Below are positions 33,672-46,130 of a stretch of 64,000 nucleotides of DNA, piece after piece. Below the pieces are notes generated by a model. The model saw only the letters and a list, made by a program, of their open reading frames with translations. It did not search any database and was not told the origin of the DNA. The DNA lies in NCBI GenBank assembly GCA_023014335.1, contig JAECYW010000041.1:1-64000 (forward strand), in the 5' to 3' direction. Position 1 is the stretch's first letter. The number at the start of each line of letters is the position of its first letter. Source of the stretch: Galerina marginata (Eukaryota > Basidiomycota > Agaricomycetes > Agaricales > Galerinaceae). The position numbers and the translations under genes were made by a program.

Positions 33672-36600
33672 ATGGCAGAAGACATCGTCAGCCCGACGAA
33701 TATAGAAAAAGGGATGAACGGCATCCATCACAGCACAAATCCCTCGCCGAGCCCGTCTTTACTTGTCAAAGTCGTGAATTATGTCACAGAGGAGACTACG
33801 TTCTTCCGGGCGCACCTCGCTGCTTTCACCTTTATTCCCCTCATCTTCTCGGGCATCTTCTACGCTTCGAATGGTCGCTATCATATCAGCTTTCTGGATT
33901 CTATGTTTCTCTGCTATTCAGCGATGACGGTTACTGGTCTGTCGACGGTTAATTTGTCTACGACCACAGCGTGGCAGCAGGTGATCTTGTATTTCCTCAT
34001 GACGATCGTGAGTGCCTTCGACCGCATACAAGAAGTTTTACCTGACGAGGGAGATGGCAGGGTGATATAACAGTTGTTTCGTGGACGATGGTCCTCATTA
34101 GAAAGTGTGTCATTGTCAGAGTCCTTGAATACTAATTAACGGTACCTAACCAGGCGATTCTTCAAGACCCACTGCGAATACGTCGTCGCCCAACAGAAAA
34201 AATCCAAGTCCAGGTCCAGGTCCAAGTCAATCCGATCAAGAGCCTCGTTCATGAGGAACATATCAGCCCCCATCGCCACTTTTAAACAGAGAGAACCGAC
34301 ACCTCGCCAAGACGAGAAGCAGACCAGTGGAAGCTCTTCGCATTCGTCAAACCCGCCACTCAATCTCGTGGGACCAACACCCAGACCGACGCTGGCGAAC
34401 ATCGACGAGGAGCTCCCTGAAAAACCCAACGACTCGGAGGGCAACAACATCACGAACACCCGCGCCTTCTCGTCCTCTCCGAAATCAGAGAACCTCGTGC
34501 TCTCCCCCATTTCCGAGCACAGTCTTCGCTCCCCGCCCACTGCCGACTTCGCCAGGTCAACCACCGACCGGGACCAAGGGCCACGCACCTTCTTCCCGTC
34601 CTCCGAGAACTTCATGCTCTCTCCAATATCCGAGCCCAACCTCCGTTCACCGCTCACAGTCGACTTCGCCCTCTCAACCACCATCTCCCCAAGAGTAGCG
34701 GCGAACCACCCCATGCTGACTCTACGAGGCGGCCGTGCGGTGCCGCGCAGGGGCACGACGATGCTAAGCACCAAAGGGCCCTGGGTACCCGGCGTCCCTG
34801 ACGCCCAAGCCTCCAAACACCACCACAAATACACAGGCCTAGGCGGGTTCCCCGGCCCAACGCACCTCCTCGCGTCCATGCTCAAACACACCGCGCCCCG
34901 CGCATACAGGAAGGTGGAGCGGAGCATGACGCTGCTCTCCAGGACGACGACGTTGGAGGCGGATAAGACGGCGTGGTTGAGCTTCGATGGGCTGGTTGTA
35001 GGACGGAACTCGGATTTTCGGACGGAGACGCTTTCGGATGAGGAGGTGGAGGGGGTGGGGGGCGCGGAGTTTAGGGCGCTGAGGATGTTGGGGTGGTTGG
35101 TTCCTACGGTGTGTTGTTGTCGCTGACTTGTCGCTCTTTTTTTTTTTTCTTTTTCCTGGCGTTTTGTTGATTGATTGATTGATTGGTTTTTGTAGTATTT
35201 TGTGGTTTCGCAGCTTTTCGCTGTCTTACTCTTCCTCCCGTGGTTATCCGTTACCGAGCAGTACAACCCTGTCTTCGCGGCGCAACCGCGCCTGGTGTCC
35301 AAATCTTGGTGCGCATAGTTACCCTCCTCATCATCCATCCATCCATCCATTTATTGTATCTAACTTAATCCAATTTCTTCCCTTTTCAGGTTCTCCTTCT
35401 TCCAAGTCATGGGTGCATACACAGGAGGCGGCCTCTCTCTTGTCGATCTGTAGGTTTTTTTCCGCGTGTTTGATTCAAATGGGAGCTCATTGCATTATAT
35501 TCTCGTTATGATAACAGCGGGATGGTCCCTTTTCAGAACGCGTACCTTATGATATGTGCGTTCCTCTTTCGTTTTTCTTTTTTTCTTTTTTCTTTTTTCG
35601 TCTTTTGGATTTGTCTTTCAGCTTTTGGATTTTGGGTTTTGTGTTTCCGGGTTTTGACATCTCTCTTCTCGCCGCTGATCCCGACTTACTTACTTATCAC
35701 CTTATCCTCTTTATCTCTCAAGTTGCACTGGCGTTCGCTATCCTAGCCGGGAATCACGCGCTAGTACGTTTCGTCTTCGTCTTTCGCCTCTCCATTTATT
35801 CGTCGCTGTGACCTGACCTGACCTGATCTGGATCGCAGCCCATATTGTACGCCTTTCTCTTCTCACTCATAACGAACGCCCCGTTTACGCTTTACGTTTA
35901 TAACCAGCCTCCGCCTCGTCATGTAAGCCAAGAGATAAGCTCACTCCTCTACCCCGTCGCTGTTTCAAACTCTAACCACCCCACCCTCTTACCTCTTCCT
36001 ATAGCTGGACATCATCCAAAGTCCTCCCTGAAGACTCCGAATCGCAAAAAGCGCTGTCTTTCCTTCTTGATCATCCGCGAAGGTTCGTGTGGGCGTTTCA
36101 TCTGTTGACACGGGGTGCTGAAAGCTTTTTTTGGTATAGATGTTTCTTGTATCTGTGCGTCCTCTCGATCTGACTGGCTGTTGTGTTATGGGAGAAAGCT
36201 GAATGTGTAATGTGTACTAGGTTCCCGAGTCATCAGACGTGGTTTTTGGTTATTTGCTTAGTCTTATTCAGGTGCATCTTGTCTCTTTCCTCCCCCTCTT
36301 CACGATCTGACATCTCTTTTTTCGAAGCACTATCGAATGGGTCGGTTTCCTCGTCCTAAGTACGTTCAAGATTATACTATACTCAAATAATTATCGCGAA
36401 CAAACTGGATTCTAATCATACCGCCCTCCTATGTAGACATCGGCCTCCCGGCGTACGAGTCGATCCCAACGGCCCCGCGTGTTATCGCAGGTCTGTTCCA
36501 GGGCCTCGCGGTGCGCGCGTCGGGGTTCGCGATCGTGCCGCTTGCGAGTCTCGCGCCTGCTTTGTTGTTAGTTGCTTTGGCTTTGGCTTTTGAATTTTGG

Positions 36601-37629
36601 CTTCTGAACCACCCTGATCGCCTTTTCAAACAGGTTTCTTTATGTCGTTATGATGTATATCGCGGTATGTCTTGTCTACTCCGTCTCTAATTGAGCCTAA
36701 CTTGAAGGAAACTTATCCAGGTGTACCCCGTAAGACCCGCTATTCACTCAAACTCAAACATTCTCCTAAGCTGACACTTTCTTTCTATTTCGCCTCACTC
36801 AGGTGGCTTTGAGCATCCGGACGACTAACGTGTACGTCCCTCCATCCCGTCATCATTTCTAATAGTAGATCTTACACTATATACTATATATTCAGCTACG
36901 AAGAACGCTCCCTCGGCGTCTTTGAAGCGCCCCCAGACGACGAAGACGAGGAACCGGCCGACCTCGACCGGATACCCTCCGGTAAAGAACGTGTGGGGCG
37001 GTATATTGGGTGGCATTTGCGGAGGCAGCTTTCTATCGGTAAGTCCTCTCCGAGTCTCCGTCGCGTGTTGGTCCCTTTCGAGTCAAACCGAATGCTGACA
37101 AGCCTGTTGTGTCTGACTTCTAGATATCTGGTGGCTTGTCTGGGCGGTGTTCCTGATCGCGATCGTGGAACGCCACAACCTGCTGGACGAGTCGAAGAAG
37201 TGGTTTGACTTGTTCCGCGTGCTGTTTGAGCTTGTTTCGGCGTTTGGAGGGATTGGGCTGAGCCTCGGGTTTCCTGATGTAAGACTCTCTCTCCCTCTCT
37301 CTTTCCTTTGTGACTCTCAATGCGAATGTTATGCTGACTCTTTGTGTTGATGGAATGACAGGACAACTTTTCGTTTGTCGGCGCTATGAGTCCGTTGTCC
37401 AAGTTGATTGTTATTGTCGTTATGTGAGTGCTTGAAACTTTCTCCTCTTGTCGAATGAGCGGGTTGCGAATGCTGATTTCTTTCGTGTAGGGTTCGAGGA
37501 AGGCATAGAGGGTTGCCTGTCGCAGTTGATCGGGCGGTATTGCTGCCTAGCGAGCTGATCACCAACCCAAATGCGAAGGAGAACGATCTGAAGGAAAACG
37601 GACTGCCACCACAGCCTTACACGGCTTAG
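33672..37629 (+). CDS. TRK-type potassium transporter
   Basis: High-affinity potassium uptake protein of the fungal plasma membrane (SKT/Trk family). The start chosen is MAEDIVSPTN at 33672; first TM segment AHLAAFTFIPLIFSGIF. The four pore-loop repeats are visible: AMTVTGLSTVNL (near 33930), GAYTGGGLSLVDL (near 35410), GLAVRASGFAIVPL (near 36510) and SLGFPDDNFSFVGAMSPLSK (near 37260-37420), each with the filter Gly or its equivalent. A long hydrophilic loop (34200-35100), rich in Ser/Pro, separates the first two repeats, as usual in fungal TRK. The C-terminus contains GRHRGLPVAVDRAVLLPSEL and ends QPYTA, stop TAG 37627-37629. It has about 14 introns. Pieces of its 3' exons were copied to 41.2-41.8 kb and 16.4-16.6 kb. 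The gene itself looks intact. Confidence 0.93.
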
Positions 37630-37736
37630 ATGCTTCCTTGGGGTTTTTATTGATAGAGCATTTACACGAAGTTCTCATCATGGCTACATACTAAACACTA
37701 ATTTAATAGATTTAATATTTATTATCAGCTCCACGG

Positions 37737-38020
37737 CAGAAAAGTGTGTCAAGCCTATGCGGAACGGTGTTGTGCCCTCGAATTCAATGCTCAGCTCCGC
37801 GGTATCGCTTGGTTATCGTCTTTTCCATCCACCCGACCCGAACGACTGGGCTCCTTCGCGATATATCAAACAGCTGATCAAGGCAGCCTCAATAATTCTG
37901 CACGTCTACCGTCACCGTGACATACCGGCAAGCCGTCAAAATACCGTATTCGAACACATATTGACTGTATTTAACGGTAGGATCACTAGTAAGCTTTTTC
38001 ACGATGGTCCTTGAGCCAGC
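37737..38020 (-). pseudogene. FunK1 fragment, strongly decayed
   Basis: Patches match the exon 1 end of copy D (GAAAAGTGTG-CAA-CCTA-GCG-AACGG-GTTGTG, then TATCGTC-T-TCCATCCACCCGA). No frame remains. Confidence 0.5.
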
Positions 38021-38253
38021 AGTGAATTGTTGCCTGTATTCCGTTTACTATTTCCAGTATAAACGGCGTTCAACGTTCTAATATTTACATTCCCCAAGAA
38101 ATCCGCAGACTCAACGCTCACTGCACAAAAGGATACCACGAGGCTGGCTGACGAGGCTGAATAATGTTGAAAATACGGTACGCTACATTATACGTATATG
38201 AATTACAATTTTAGAGTAACTCCGAGTCTACAAGAGGCAGGCATCCCACGCAA

Positions 38254-40670
38254 CTATACCGTGTTTTTAATTATGCGATATGCGCGTTCCTTCTCCTCGT
38301 TGCGCTTCGTTTGCGAACGCGTTGTCGGGGGACTAGTATTTACCAAGGTTCTCGCTCTTTTCCTGGTGGTCCGTCGCCGAGATGCCTCCTCCTCGTTCTC
38401 CTCCGGGTCCTCCCCGATAGCGGGCATGTTGTTTTCAAACTTGCGCTTTTTGCCAGCGGTAGGTCCGTAACCTTCCTTGTCATTCTCCCATGACCAGTTC
38501 TCTGTATCGGGAAGAGTTTTGCGCGTCTCCTCGAGGATGTCGATGATATCTTGATGGCGTACTTCGGAGGCAGGACCTAGGAACAGTTTTTCGCGCAGTC
38601 TCACGACGCAGTCCTTGAGGTCCTCGAAGTAAGGCGCGAACAAGTCCAAAGTGTTTAGTTGGAATGTAGCCGTAGAAGACGTCATATGCCCACTTTTGGC
38701 AATGCCAATCTTCTCGAAGCTTGGCAGGTCGTAGCCAAATATCCACCCTTTTGCCACCTCATCCATTAGGTTGATGTTCTGTCTTTCGGCGTTGTTTGGG
38801 CCTGCATAGTTCCAACATATCCAAAGAAGGACATAGAATAACGATTCCAGATCGTGCCGCGGAAGGTGTTCCTTTCCCAATAATGTTTCTATCGCCATGA
38901 AGGGCAGTGTCCCCTTTCAACGCGCGTAAGTGTTTAATCGAGGATCTGCATTACATATGTCACACTTACCGTCCTATGACCAGTTGCAACGTCTCTGTCT
39001 TCCTCTTCCATGAATATCGCGTAGTCGAGGTCAATGATCAGACCTTTACGCCGGGGAGGCTCATCTTTCTTAGGAAAAATGCCATCGTCGTCACCTGCAT
39101 TGTCGTTGCAGCCATCCACATTCGATCCTTCGGAAGGGGCAGGCTGATAGATCATGATGTTGTTGAGGCTGATGTCTCGATGGAGGACTTGTTTTTCAAC
39201 CAGATGACCATGAGCTACGTAGAAGTGGTCAGTATGTGGTCAGTGAGAATCGACTAAGGGGAACGTACCTTTAATGGCATCAATCAAGACTGATATCAAT
39301 TCTTTCTTGGTCGCGAAGTGGGTCAGCCCAACGGCGAAAGGCGTCATGACAATCCTACGATGCACGCGAACCTCCAAATCCTCGAGCCACCTAGCCCTGT
39401 AATAATTCTTCCTGTTGATGATCCCACGGACACGGGCGGTTGTATCACTCTCTCCATTCACCCGAACAATCTCTTCCGCGACAATCTGTGACACGCCCTC
39501 GATCCCCTGAGCTCGCTTCAGTATTTCGGCTTCGGTATGGCCACGAGATTTGTCAGCCCAAAGGTCCTTAATAACGTATTCCACCCCATCACGGCGAACA
39601 CGCCAACACGTTGTTCCTCTCCCGCGAATCGAATCGGCGAGGAAAATCACTTCGATGATTTCGTACTCCTTGTTGTCGACCGTAATTACCTGGTGGCCGT
39701 TAGGTCCAGGGATAATGGTGGGATCAAATCCAAGGAACGAAAGGTCGGCGAACATCAAGCCAGCCATAAGCCGGACGAATGTAGCTGGTTCGGTGTGCAT
39801 GTCGATAGGTACGGACCCTACCACACCTGCTCGGTCAAATACGTAGACCCGCACATCGTAACGACAGATGGAAACGCCGATGTGAAATCGCCGACCGGCT
39901 TGGGATGAAAACACGATATAGGCGCCGTTGACGAGTTGATTGAAAGCTGCGGAGACGTCGGGATTCGCGAAGCCGGACTTGAGCTCCAGATGGATCATTG
40001 TTTTGATCCAGTTGGCGATGGCGTCCTTGTCGGTGAGGATGAGGTCAGGCTTCCGTTTAATATCCAGCCCTCCTGGTAGAGGGATATTGCATTGTCCACT
40101 GCGCCACCGACGCGGTGGGTGTTGTGGAGCACCGTTCTTCGATTCGCATATCTCAGCCAGGTTTTGGGCAAAAGTGTTCAGGAAATTGGCCAGCGCCCCC
40201 TCTTCTTCGCCTGTCGAAGAATACTTCGACAGATCCGGGCAGCCCTTCCATCGTTTCTCCTTGGTGTCGTAGAGAGTCTCCATCACGGCTTCGGATAAAT
40301 CGGAGCAAAGAATGGGAAGAGATTCATCTGGAAAAAGGTGTTCGACGAGCCCAGGAACGTCGAACAGCTCGCTCATCTCCAACTCCTCTTTGAGTGCAGG
40401 ATCCATTATGACGTGTGTCAACCGCTTTTTCGGCGTGATATTGCTGGCAAGTTTCTTCACGATGGGCGTGGAGAGCGTTTTCAACTTTGTAGGCTGAGTG
40501 GCACCCGACTTGCGAGTCGGTGTGATAGGCTCGGTATTGAACTTCCTATCTGCAGGTCCTGGTGGTGGTTTAGGGGCTGAGGGCTTTGCGAAGGTGGTTC
40601 GATAGCGCGAAGTAAGTGGCGGTCTGGTGGGGGCAAAATTCCTAAAAGTGGACGGCTGCGTATTAGCCAT
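38254..40670 (-). CDS. FunK1-type protein kinase, copy B (intact)
   Basis: Best-preserved member of the local kinase array. The ancestral start MANTQPST is at 40670. Exon 1 (40670 to about 39268) contains a Pro/Ser-rich N-tail, KKRLTHVIMDPALKEELEMSELFDVPG, the N-domain (LELKSGFANPDVS, GVSICRYDVRVYVFDRAG) and the beta-3 Lys segment GVEYVIKDLW. Exon 2 carries the catalytic loop VLHRDISLNN and IDLDYA (DFG equivalent). Exon 3 carries GTLPFMAIETLLGKEHLPRHDLESLFYVLLWICW, DLFAPYFEDLKDCV and a basic tail (AGKKRKFENN, RRRTTRKRARTL) that looks like a nuclear localisation signal. Splice junctions are GTACGT/CGTAG and GTAAGT/AG. The stop is at 38254. FunK1 kinases are fungal-specific and expanded in mushroom-forming fungi; their substrates are mostly unknown. 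Confidence 0.92.
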
Positions 40671-40743
40671 GGTCGAGTCGAAGATGCAAAAGAAATCAAG
40701 AGAGGTGAGCTAACTTACCTTCAAATTATATATAATTCTAACT

Positions 40744-40776
40744 GGGCCACAGTGGCACAATTCTCCTGCGATACGG
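40744..40776 (-). promoter_or_regulatory. Conserved FunK1 upstream box, copy B
   Basis: Same 33-bp box as at 17023-17055, identical in sequence and located 74 bases upstream of the ATG. A TATATAA box lies between it and the start (about 40727-40735). Confidence 0.6.
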
Positions 40777-41189
40777 TCGTACTGAAAAGGAAAGTAAACG
40801 GGAAGCGGGGCATTCCTGTGTTTGATGGGCCAGGACATAAGTCACGTGACCGCGTCGAACAATGGGTTCACGCCAAGTTCACGCGCGTCCCATTGTAAGT
40901 ACCGCGTTATCAAGACTCACATCGGTGGAAGTCCGTGTCTGGCCAATCTAATCAGCCTCGAGGACGAAGGTTCGGCTCAAGGTGTTCATGCCTCGGCCTT
41001 CATTATCAAGTTCATACTCATCCGACGACAAATTCGTTGAAGTTCGTTCACTGGCAGCCGTCGTCTCAGATTTTATTCCACTTGTTTTCGAATTTTTTCC
41101 GCTGTGTCATCGTTCGCAACTACGCGTCATCATAATAACAGCAAATTCGCCCAATCTCTGTCAGGTAGGCAGTTATTTACCGGATCTGA

Positions 41190-41820
41190 CACCTCCTTTT
41201 TCGAATGGGTCGATTTCTTTGGGATTTCCAGTCTTATTTAAGTACGTCCAACCCTATCTTATCCTCAACAAACTGGATGCTCATTCTCGCATCCCACTTG
41301 ACCTAACTAGACATCGGCCTCCCGCCGTACGAGTCGATCCCAATCGGCCCACCTCTTAGCGCAGGTCTGTTCCAGGGACTCGCGGTGTGCTTTTTCTTCG
41401 ACTTTTGAGCAACCGTGCCTGGCTGACGACTCTACTTTTTAATTTTATATACATAGGTTTTTTTATGGTGTATTTCGGGGTATGTCCTGCCATACCTGAA
41501 GTTTATCTATGAGCCTGAATCGACCGAATTCTCCTTTCAGGTATATCCTATCACACACCCTACCCAGTTTTTCAAAAAATTCTCTTAAGCTAACATTCTC
41601 CATTCTCAGGTCGCTTTGAGCATCCGGATGACAAACGCGTAAGTCCTCCCTCCCTCCCGTCATCACTTGCAATAGTAGACCTCACACTTGGTATTCAGCT
41701 ACGAAGAACAGTCCCTCGGCGTCTTCGAAGCGCCTCCAGACGACGAAGACGTGGAGCTGGCCGACTCCGACCGCATAACCTCCGGTAAGGAGCGTGTGGG
41801 GCGGTATATTGGGTGTAGGA
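41190..41820 (+). pseudogene. TRK transporter 3' fragment (relic)
   Basis: Copy of parental TRK exons and introns from about 36310 to 37015: GAATGGGTCG-TTTC, ATCGGCCTCCCG, GCAGGTCTGTTCCAGGGACT, TTTATGGTGTATTTCGGGGT, GTCGCTTTGAGCATCCGGATGAC, and the exon GTCCCTCGGCGTCTTCGAAG through GAGCGTGTGGGGCGGTATAT. Several exons are shortened and the pore repeats are missing, so it cannot make a transporter. It lies upstream of FunK1 copy B, pointing the other way. Confidence 0.8.
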
Positions 41821-42243
41821 AAGGACCTCAGTCTGATGAAGTAGGGTCTCCAATTGCGAAGGAAACGCGTCTTCAGAGTGACTTCGAAAATTTTAAAGGC
41901 TTATTAATTAACCACTCTAAGTATGTGGTGGTCCTCTCCTATGACACCTAGCCAAGAAAGGCGGCGTTTAGTATATTGTTCGTATTTAGTATTAAGAATA
42001 GAGTAGCTGGAGGGTGTTATGCGGCCTATACCTCGTCAATGCCATCAAGATGTCGTGCTAATTCACCTATTCCACACAAGCAGTTCATCAGCAAAAAGAC
42101 ACTAGCTTGGACAAAAAAGCGTACTTAAGTCAACCTCATTGTCGCCTTCAGCGACATTTTTATTATTCTTGATATTTCTTTTATTGTGATTTTTCTTATT
42201 GCGATTGGACCTTGCCCTGGCGGTAGGCCTGGTTTTCGATTGC
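41821..42243. other. Intergenic region
   Basis: No gene seen. It holds the 3' flank of the membrane-protein gene. Confidence 0.4.
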
Positions 42244-43071
42244 TTATACATTTGATGAAGAGCTAACGGGAAGACCGCCACTACCAATTGAAAGTACATG
42301 AGGAGGGATAAGCAGCTCAGACTTGTGTATGGGAGTGGGAAGAGGGAGGGCTTTACCGGAAAATAAATTTATCAAGGCCAAAATGTCCAGAGCGATGATC
42401 TTGCGACAGGCGCCTATTGTGTTGAGGATGGCTTCCGGGCGTAGAGAGAACTGAACTTGGGACATAATAGAGCCTGTGGGCAGTAAGATGGAACATATAC
42501 AATATTAGCTTCAATCAAGATCTGGAGCTTGATGAAAAAAAGAATAAGAACGCACATGGATGCCACTTTGACATGGCGCAGAGAACGAGGTTCGCTACGA
42601 CAGCGGCCACCCAAAGGATGCCCACAAAATGACCTGCGAACCCAGTCCGCCAGGCAGCCCGCCACTTTGGAATGAATAGAGTTGCGAGAGATCTAACCAG
42701 CATATAATCGTAGGATGAGAGGGATCGGGCAAGCCCATGAGTTATAATCCGCTTCGCAGTCATAATACTTACGAAATGATGGATACAATTAAAGCGCCGG
42801 AGCTCGTGAGTCCGAAGGAGAGAGTTATCGTCAGCTTGCCAAATGCACTGTCGACGGCGCTGTGAGTCTCCGGTGGAGAGAGACTAGTTAGCCAGGATAG
42901 AAGGATTGCACAGAGGGCACAGATGGCTGTTGAACAGGATATTATCGTGCCTATTTGTAGCGTTCACGAATGCGATGTGTCAGTGGTTGGGATGGAGGGA
43001 GCGCTGGCGGGTGGCTGAGACGCACAAAATATGGCCCACACGAAGATAACGAATAGCTGGGCGGTGTTCAT
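42244..43071 (-). CDS. Predicted four-TM membrane protein (MARVEL-like)
   Basis: Four or five exons. The start is MNTAQLFVIFVWAIF at 43071. A GTGCGT donor and an ACAAATAG acceptor join it to TIISCSTAICALCAILLSWL. Next come AFGKLTITLSFGLTSSGALIVSIIS, TGFAGHFVGILWVAAVVANLVLC and a tail (CRKIIALDILALINLFSG, then a Ser/Pro-rich end) with the stop at 42244-42246. Four hydrophobic helices with small residues and a cysteine resemble the MARVEL group of fungal membrane proteins, but there is no diagnostic motif. The 5' end abuts the segment duplicated at 15.99-16.44 kb; the gene is absent from that copy. The function is unknown. Confidence 0.6.
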
Positions 43072-43490
43072 GTCTGTGCTTGGTTCTCGCTTTCCCGCCT
43101 TTATCACTAGGAAAGCCTGAGTTTGTTATTAGGCGCTGCAGAGGAGGGCAGATGGAAGGCAGTTGGAAGCCGAGGTTCTGCACCGTGATGCTGGCAAGCT
43201 CTGGCAAAGAACTCATCTGCGATACAGCTTTAAATATAAACGAACGAGGTACCAAAGTCCAATATTAGACTGACATCTTTGAGTCATCTATCTGCCCAAT
43301 GGACCATGGTGGTCGTGTTTGCCAAATGACCGGGAAGCTTCCTGATTTCCTGCCAACCAATATCACACAAACCGCAAGAAAAATTTGTTTCTCATTTCGC
43401 CTGGATAATCGAATCGGGTTCTTGAACATTCTTGAGTACCTTTCATATCAGAAATCGCTCGTGATGTCCTAGTGTACACCTTAGAAAGGC
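43020..43490 (+). repeat. Inverted-duplicate partner of 15990-16440
   Basis: The reverse complement of this stretch matches 15.99-16.44 kb. Together with the TRK relic and FunK1 copy B it shows that the A block is an inverted copy of this locus with about 1.8 kb (including the membrane-protein gene) missing. Confidence 0.6.
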
Positions 43491-43549
43491 AATGTTCGCT
43501 ATCTTATTCTCCGAGTATGCACTGCCTACCATGTCAAAGTTGTCGACGT

Positions 43550-43745
43550 CACTCTGCACAATTCTCTCCACCCTCCTCCGCAAAAATCCAGTACGCGTTG
43601 CGGCATTGAGACGTGCTTCCAACGATTATATGAGAGACTCGATCACACTGCGAAAGCTGGCATTATTAACACGATCGAGACCTGTTAATGAAGAATAAAA
43701 TAGACGCACTTGAGGGACTTGGCGCGATTTGGCGCAAGCTTCAGC
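43550..43745 (-). pseudogene. Probable mitochondrial-carrier relic
   Basis: Matches the 3' exon of the carrier at 52.0-53.3 kb in pieces: CCTCCTC, AA-ATCC-GTA-GCG, GTTGCGG-ATTGAG, CGTGCTTC, TCGATCACACTG, then ATAGACGCACTTGAG versus ATTGACGCACTCGAG. The coding frame is lost. Confidence 0.45.
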
Positions 43746-45039
43746 AGCAACTGCGTTTCCCGGTCTTATCCAGGACTGCGTACTGCCGTGCAACGGCGCT
43801 CAAACTTTGGGTGTGCGCAAGATAGAGACGTCGCTGGTGGGTCTTGTACTGCCCTGCTTCTTGGTGCATGCGACAATCTCCGGTGTCCTGACTAGGTTTC
43901 AGAATCTATAGCACTGGATTTAGGCAGAACGCAATATTCACCTTTTTTTTGCTGAAATACCGCCTCCAGAATGACTTGATTTGGTGAGACGGTTGGGGTA
44001 TGGGAAAAATCTTGGTGTTATTTTCTCTTTGGACTGTGTTAAGTGTCGTGTGCATCTTCATCGATAAGTGGTCCAGGAAAGCAAGCATTCTGGGTGAAGA
44101 CTGTAAACTTTTATACCAGATGGTAATGGCGTCCAGCTGACCCTGCAAATGGATTCCAGCAAATAGCTTGAGGAATTTCTTTGGAATTGCAACCTGTCAG
44201 CCTGAAGGGGTTACATACAGTTTCACTTGTGACAGAAAGTGAAGCGAATTGAAGCTGGAGATCGAGCATCTGACCATCAACGAGAATAAGCCTGTTTGAT
44301 GGTATTTCAAGAAGTCGTTAAGCACTGTAAGATGTCGAACCTTTATTGCGATAATCCACACATTCCGATTGCAGGGTAGATGGCATGTTCGTCGCCAGAT
44401 AGTTGACCAGGTAATTCAGCGGCATCGTTGGGGGAGATTGGGAGATTCGACTCCTTGATTAATCAGTCCTTTTACCCATCCTTTTATCAGGCCTTCGACA
44501 AGACTTTTGCCTAGTGAACTGGCTTGAGAAGTTGTCCCCGAGATGCCTCGAAGGACGCATTCGATTTCGGCGGTTATCGAAGGAGGGAATGTCGTTCATA
44601 CTTTCGTTCGGGTTCCGTTTGCATGGTAATTCGTGACTCCACATTACTTGGAGAGCCAGATCTTCAATGACTGGCGTGGTCCCGTTCGGCCGTTGGTTCA
44701 CTTTGGTACCAGATGATCAACAGACGATAATGAGTCCCAGCCTTGGCAAAGGATTTCAGCAAATGTTTGATAAATTTCGACCTGTCAGCCCGAAGCGGTT
44801 ACTTACGGTTTCATTTTCAGTCCTGACAGTAAGTCTATCTGGTCCTTAACGAGAGAATTAGAATTGGAATTTGGGACACTCTGGTGCCCGCTCTATACGG
44901 CTCCGCGAGCACGTGCAGCACACTAATACTCCCATGACTCCGTGGCCGTGACGGTCCGTTGTCAGAGTTTGGTTCTTCCTACTCCTTTCTACTCCTCGTC
45001 GCTTTCTTCCGATTGTGCGACTTTCTCTCCTTTCTACCT
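43746..45039. other. Intergenic region with duplicated patches
   Basis: Two related patches, 44150-44240 and 44750-44840 (AGCAAAT...CGACCTGTCAGCC-GAAG-GGTTAC), indicate a local duplication. No gene recognised. Confidence 0.4.
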
Positions 45040-46130
45040 CTAGTTTCCGCCCCATAGTCTTCTTTGTCGTCCTATCTGGTCCCCAGTCCGGAATACTTGC
45101 ATCCCCTCAAGAATAACAATGATTTCATGGTGGTAGATGTCGGGACTCGGCGCTACGCTAGTTCGCAAAGACTTTCTCTCGTACACAATCCTTAAGGTCT
45201 TCGAAATACGGCGCGTAATCATCTTATGTTTTGAACTTGGAGTTCTTGCCTCATTCTTTGACATCAGTGAACAATTGTTGACTCCGATCTCCGGAGGTCC
45301 TAGCCAGTCATCCAGCCCTTGTGGCTGCTTTCGATGTACCAAAGTTCTAGGAGGACCTGCTTAATGCCATGCCAGAATATTCACAGAAGTACATAACATA
45401 AGGATTCTAGGTCGAGCCGAGGCTCTTGTTTCTTTACTTTACGTAATAGAATGTCTGTCGACATGAAAATGCCGTGAGTTTTAATACAGGAATCATACAA
45501 ATGGATGTTTACTGTTTTATGGCCAGTGACGACTTTCCTTTGCTGGTAGGATAAAAGCATTGCATATAGTCGAGGTCGATAGCAAGGTCCTTACGCGTTT
45601 GCTCGCCTTCTGGACGCTGTTGGGATTCACAGCAATGCGTGATCACCGACTTCGTATCCTTCGATGGACTGAGTCGATACATCATGATGCACGGAGGCTG
45701 CTATCGCAATGGTGAGTCCTCTTCTCAACCAAATGACCAAGAGCTCCAAGAGGATGGTTTACAGATTGATCAAAACATAAATTGTAAGACTATGACATAC
45801 CTCGCATATCGTCAATAAATACGTCTATAAGTTCTTGCTTGGGGACAAACTCTTGACAAATGGAGTTGTGACAATCCTACGATGCGCGGGAACTTTCAAT
45901 TGCCCAAGCCAATCAGCTACACGGTATCGTTTTCTATCCGTTACTCGAGTATGGCACGGATATGGGCCGTTCTCCCCTCTTCTCTGTCTACCCGAACGAC
46001 TGCCCCGGCCACGATCTGCGAAACGCCTTGGTTGCGCCTTCGAAGCCTGATAGTATTTCAGAATATTGGCCTTAGTATGAACTCGGGACGTCCTTGACGA
46101 CATACTTGACTCCATCGTGGCGAACATGCT
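45040..46130 (-). pseudogene. FunK1 kinase, copy E, decayed
   Basis: Matches FunK1 exons 1-3 in order but with several stops and frame changes. The exon 1 end is recognisable by VPAHRRIVTTPF. Exon 2 has LGHLVEKRTHHCDSSL, where the catalytic HRD has become HCD, followed by DLAIDLDY. The exon 3 remnant has VRHQEII-like text in a broken frame. It ends near the GDQ-type tail. It cannot be an active kinase. Confidence 0.75.

Noticed and set aside
34136..35350. 404-codon minus-strand ORF
   Set aside because: It is the antisense shadow of the long Ser-rich loop exon of the TRK gene.
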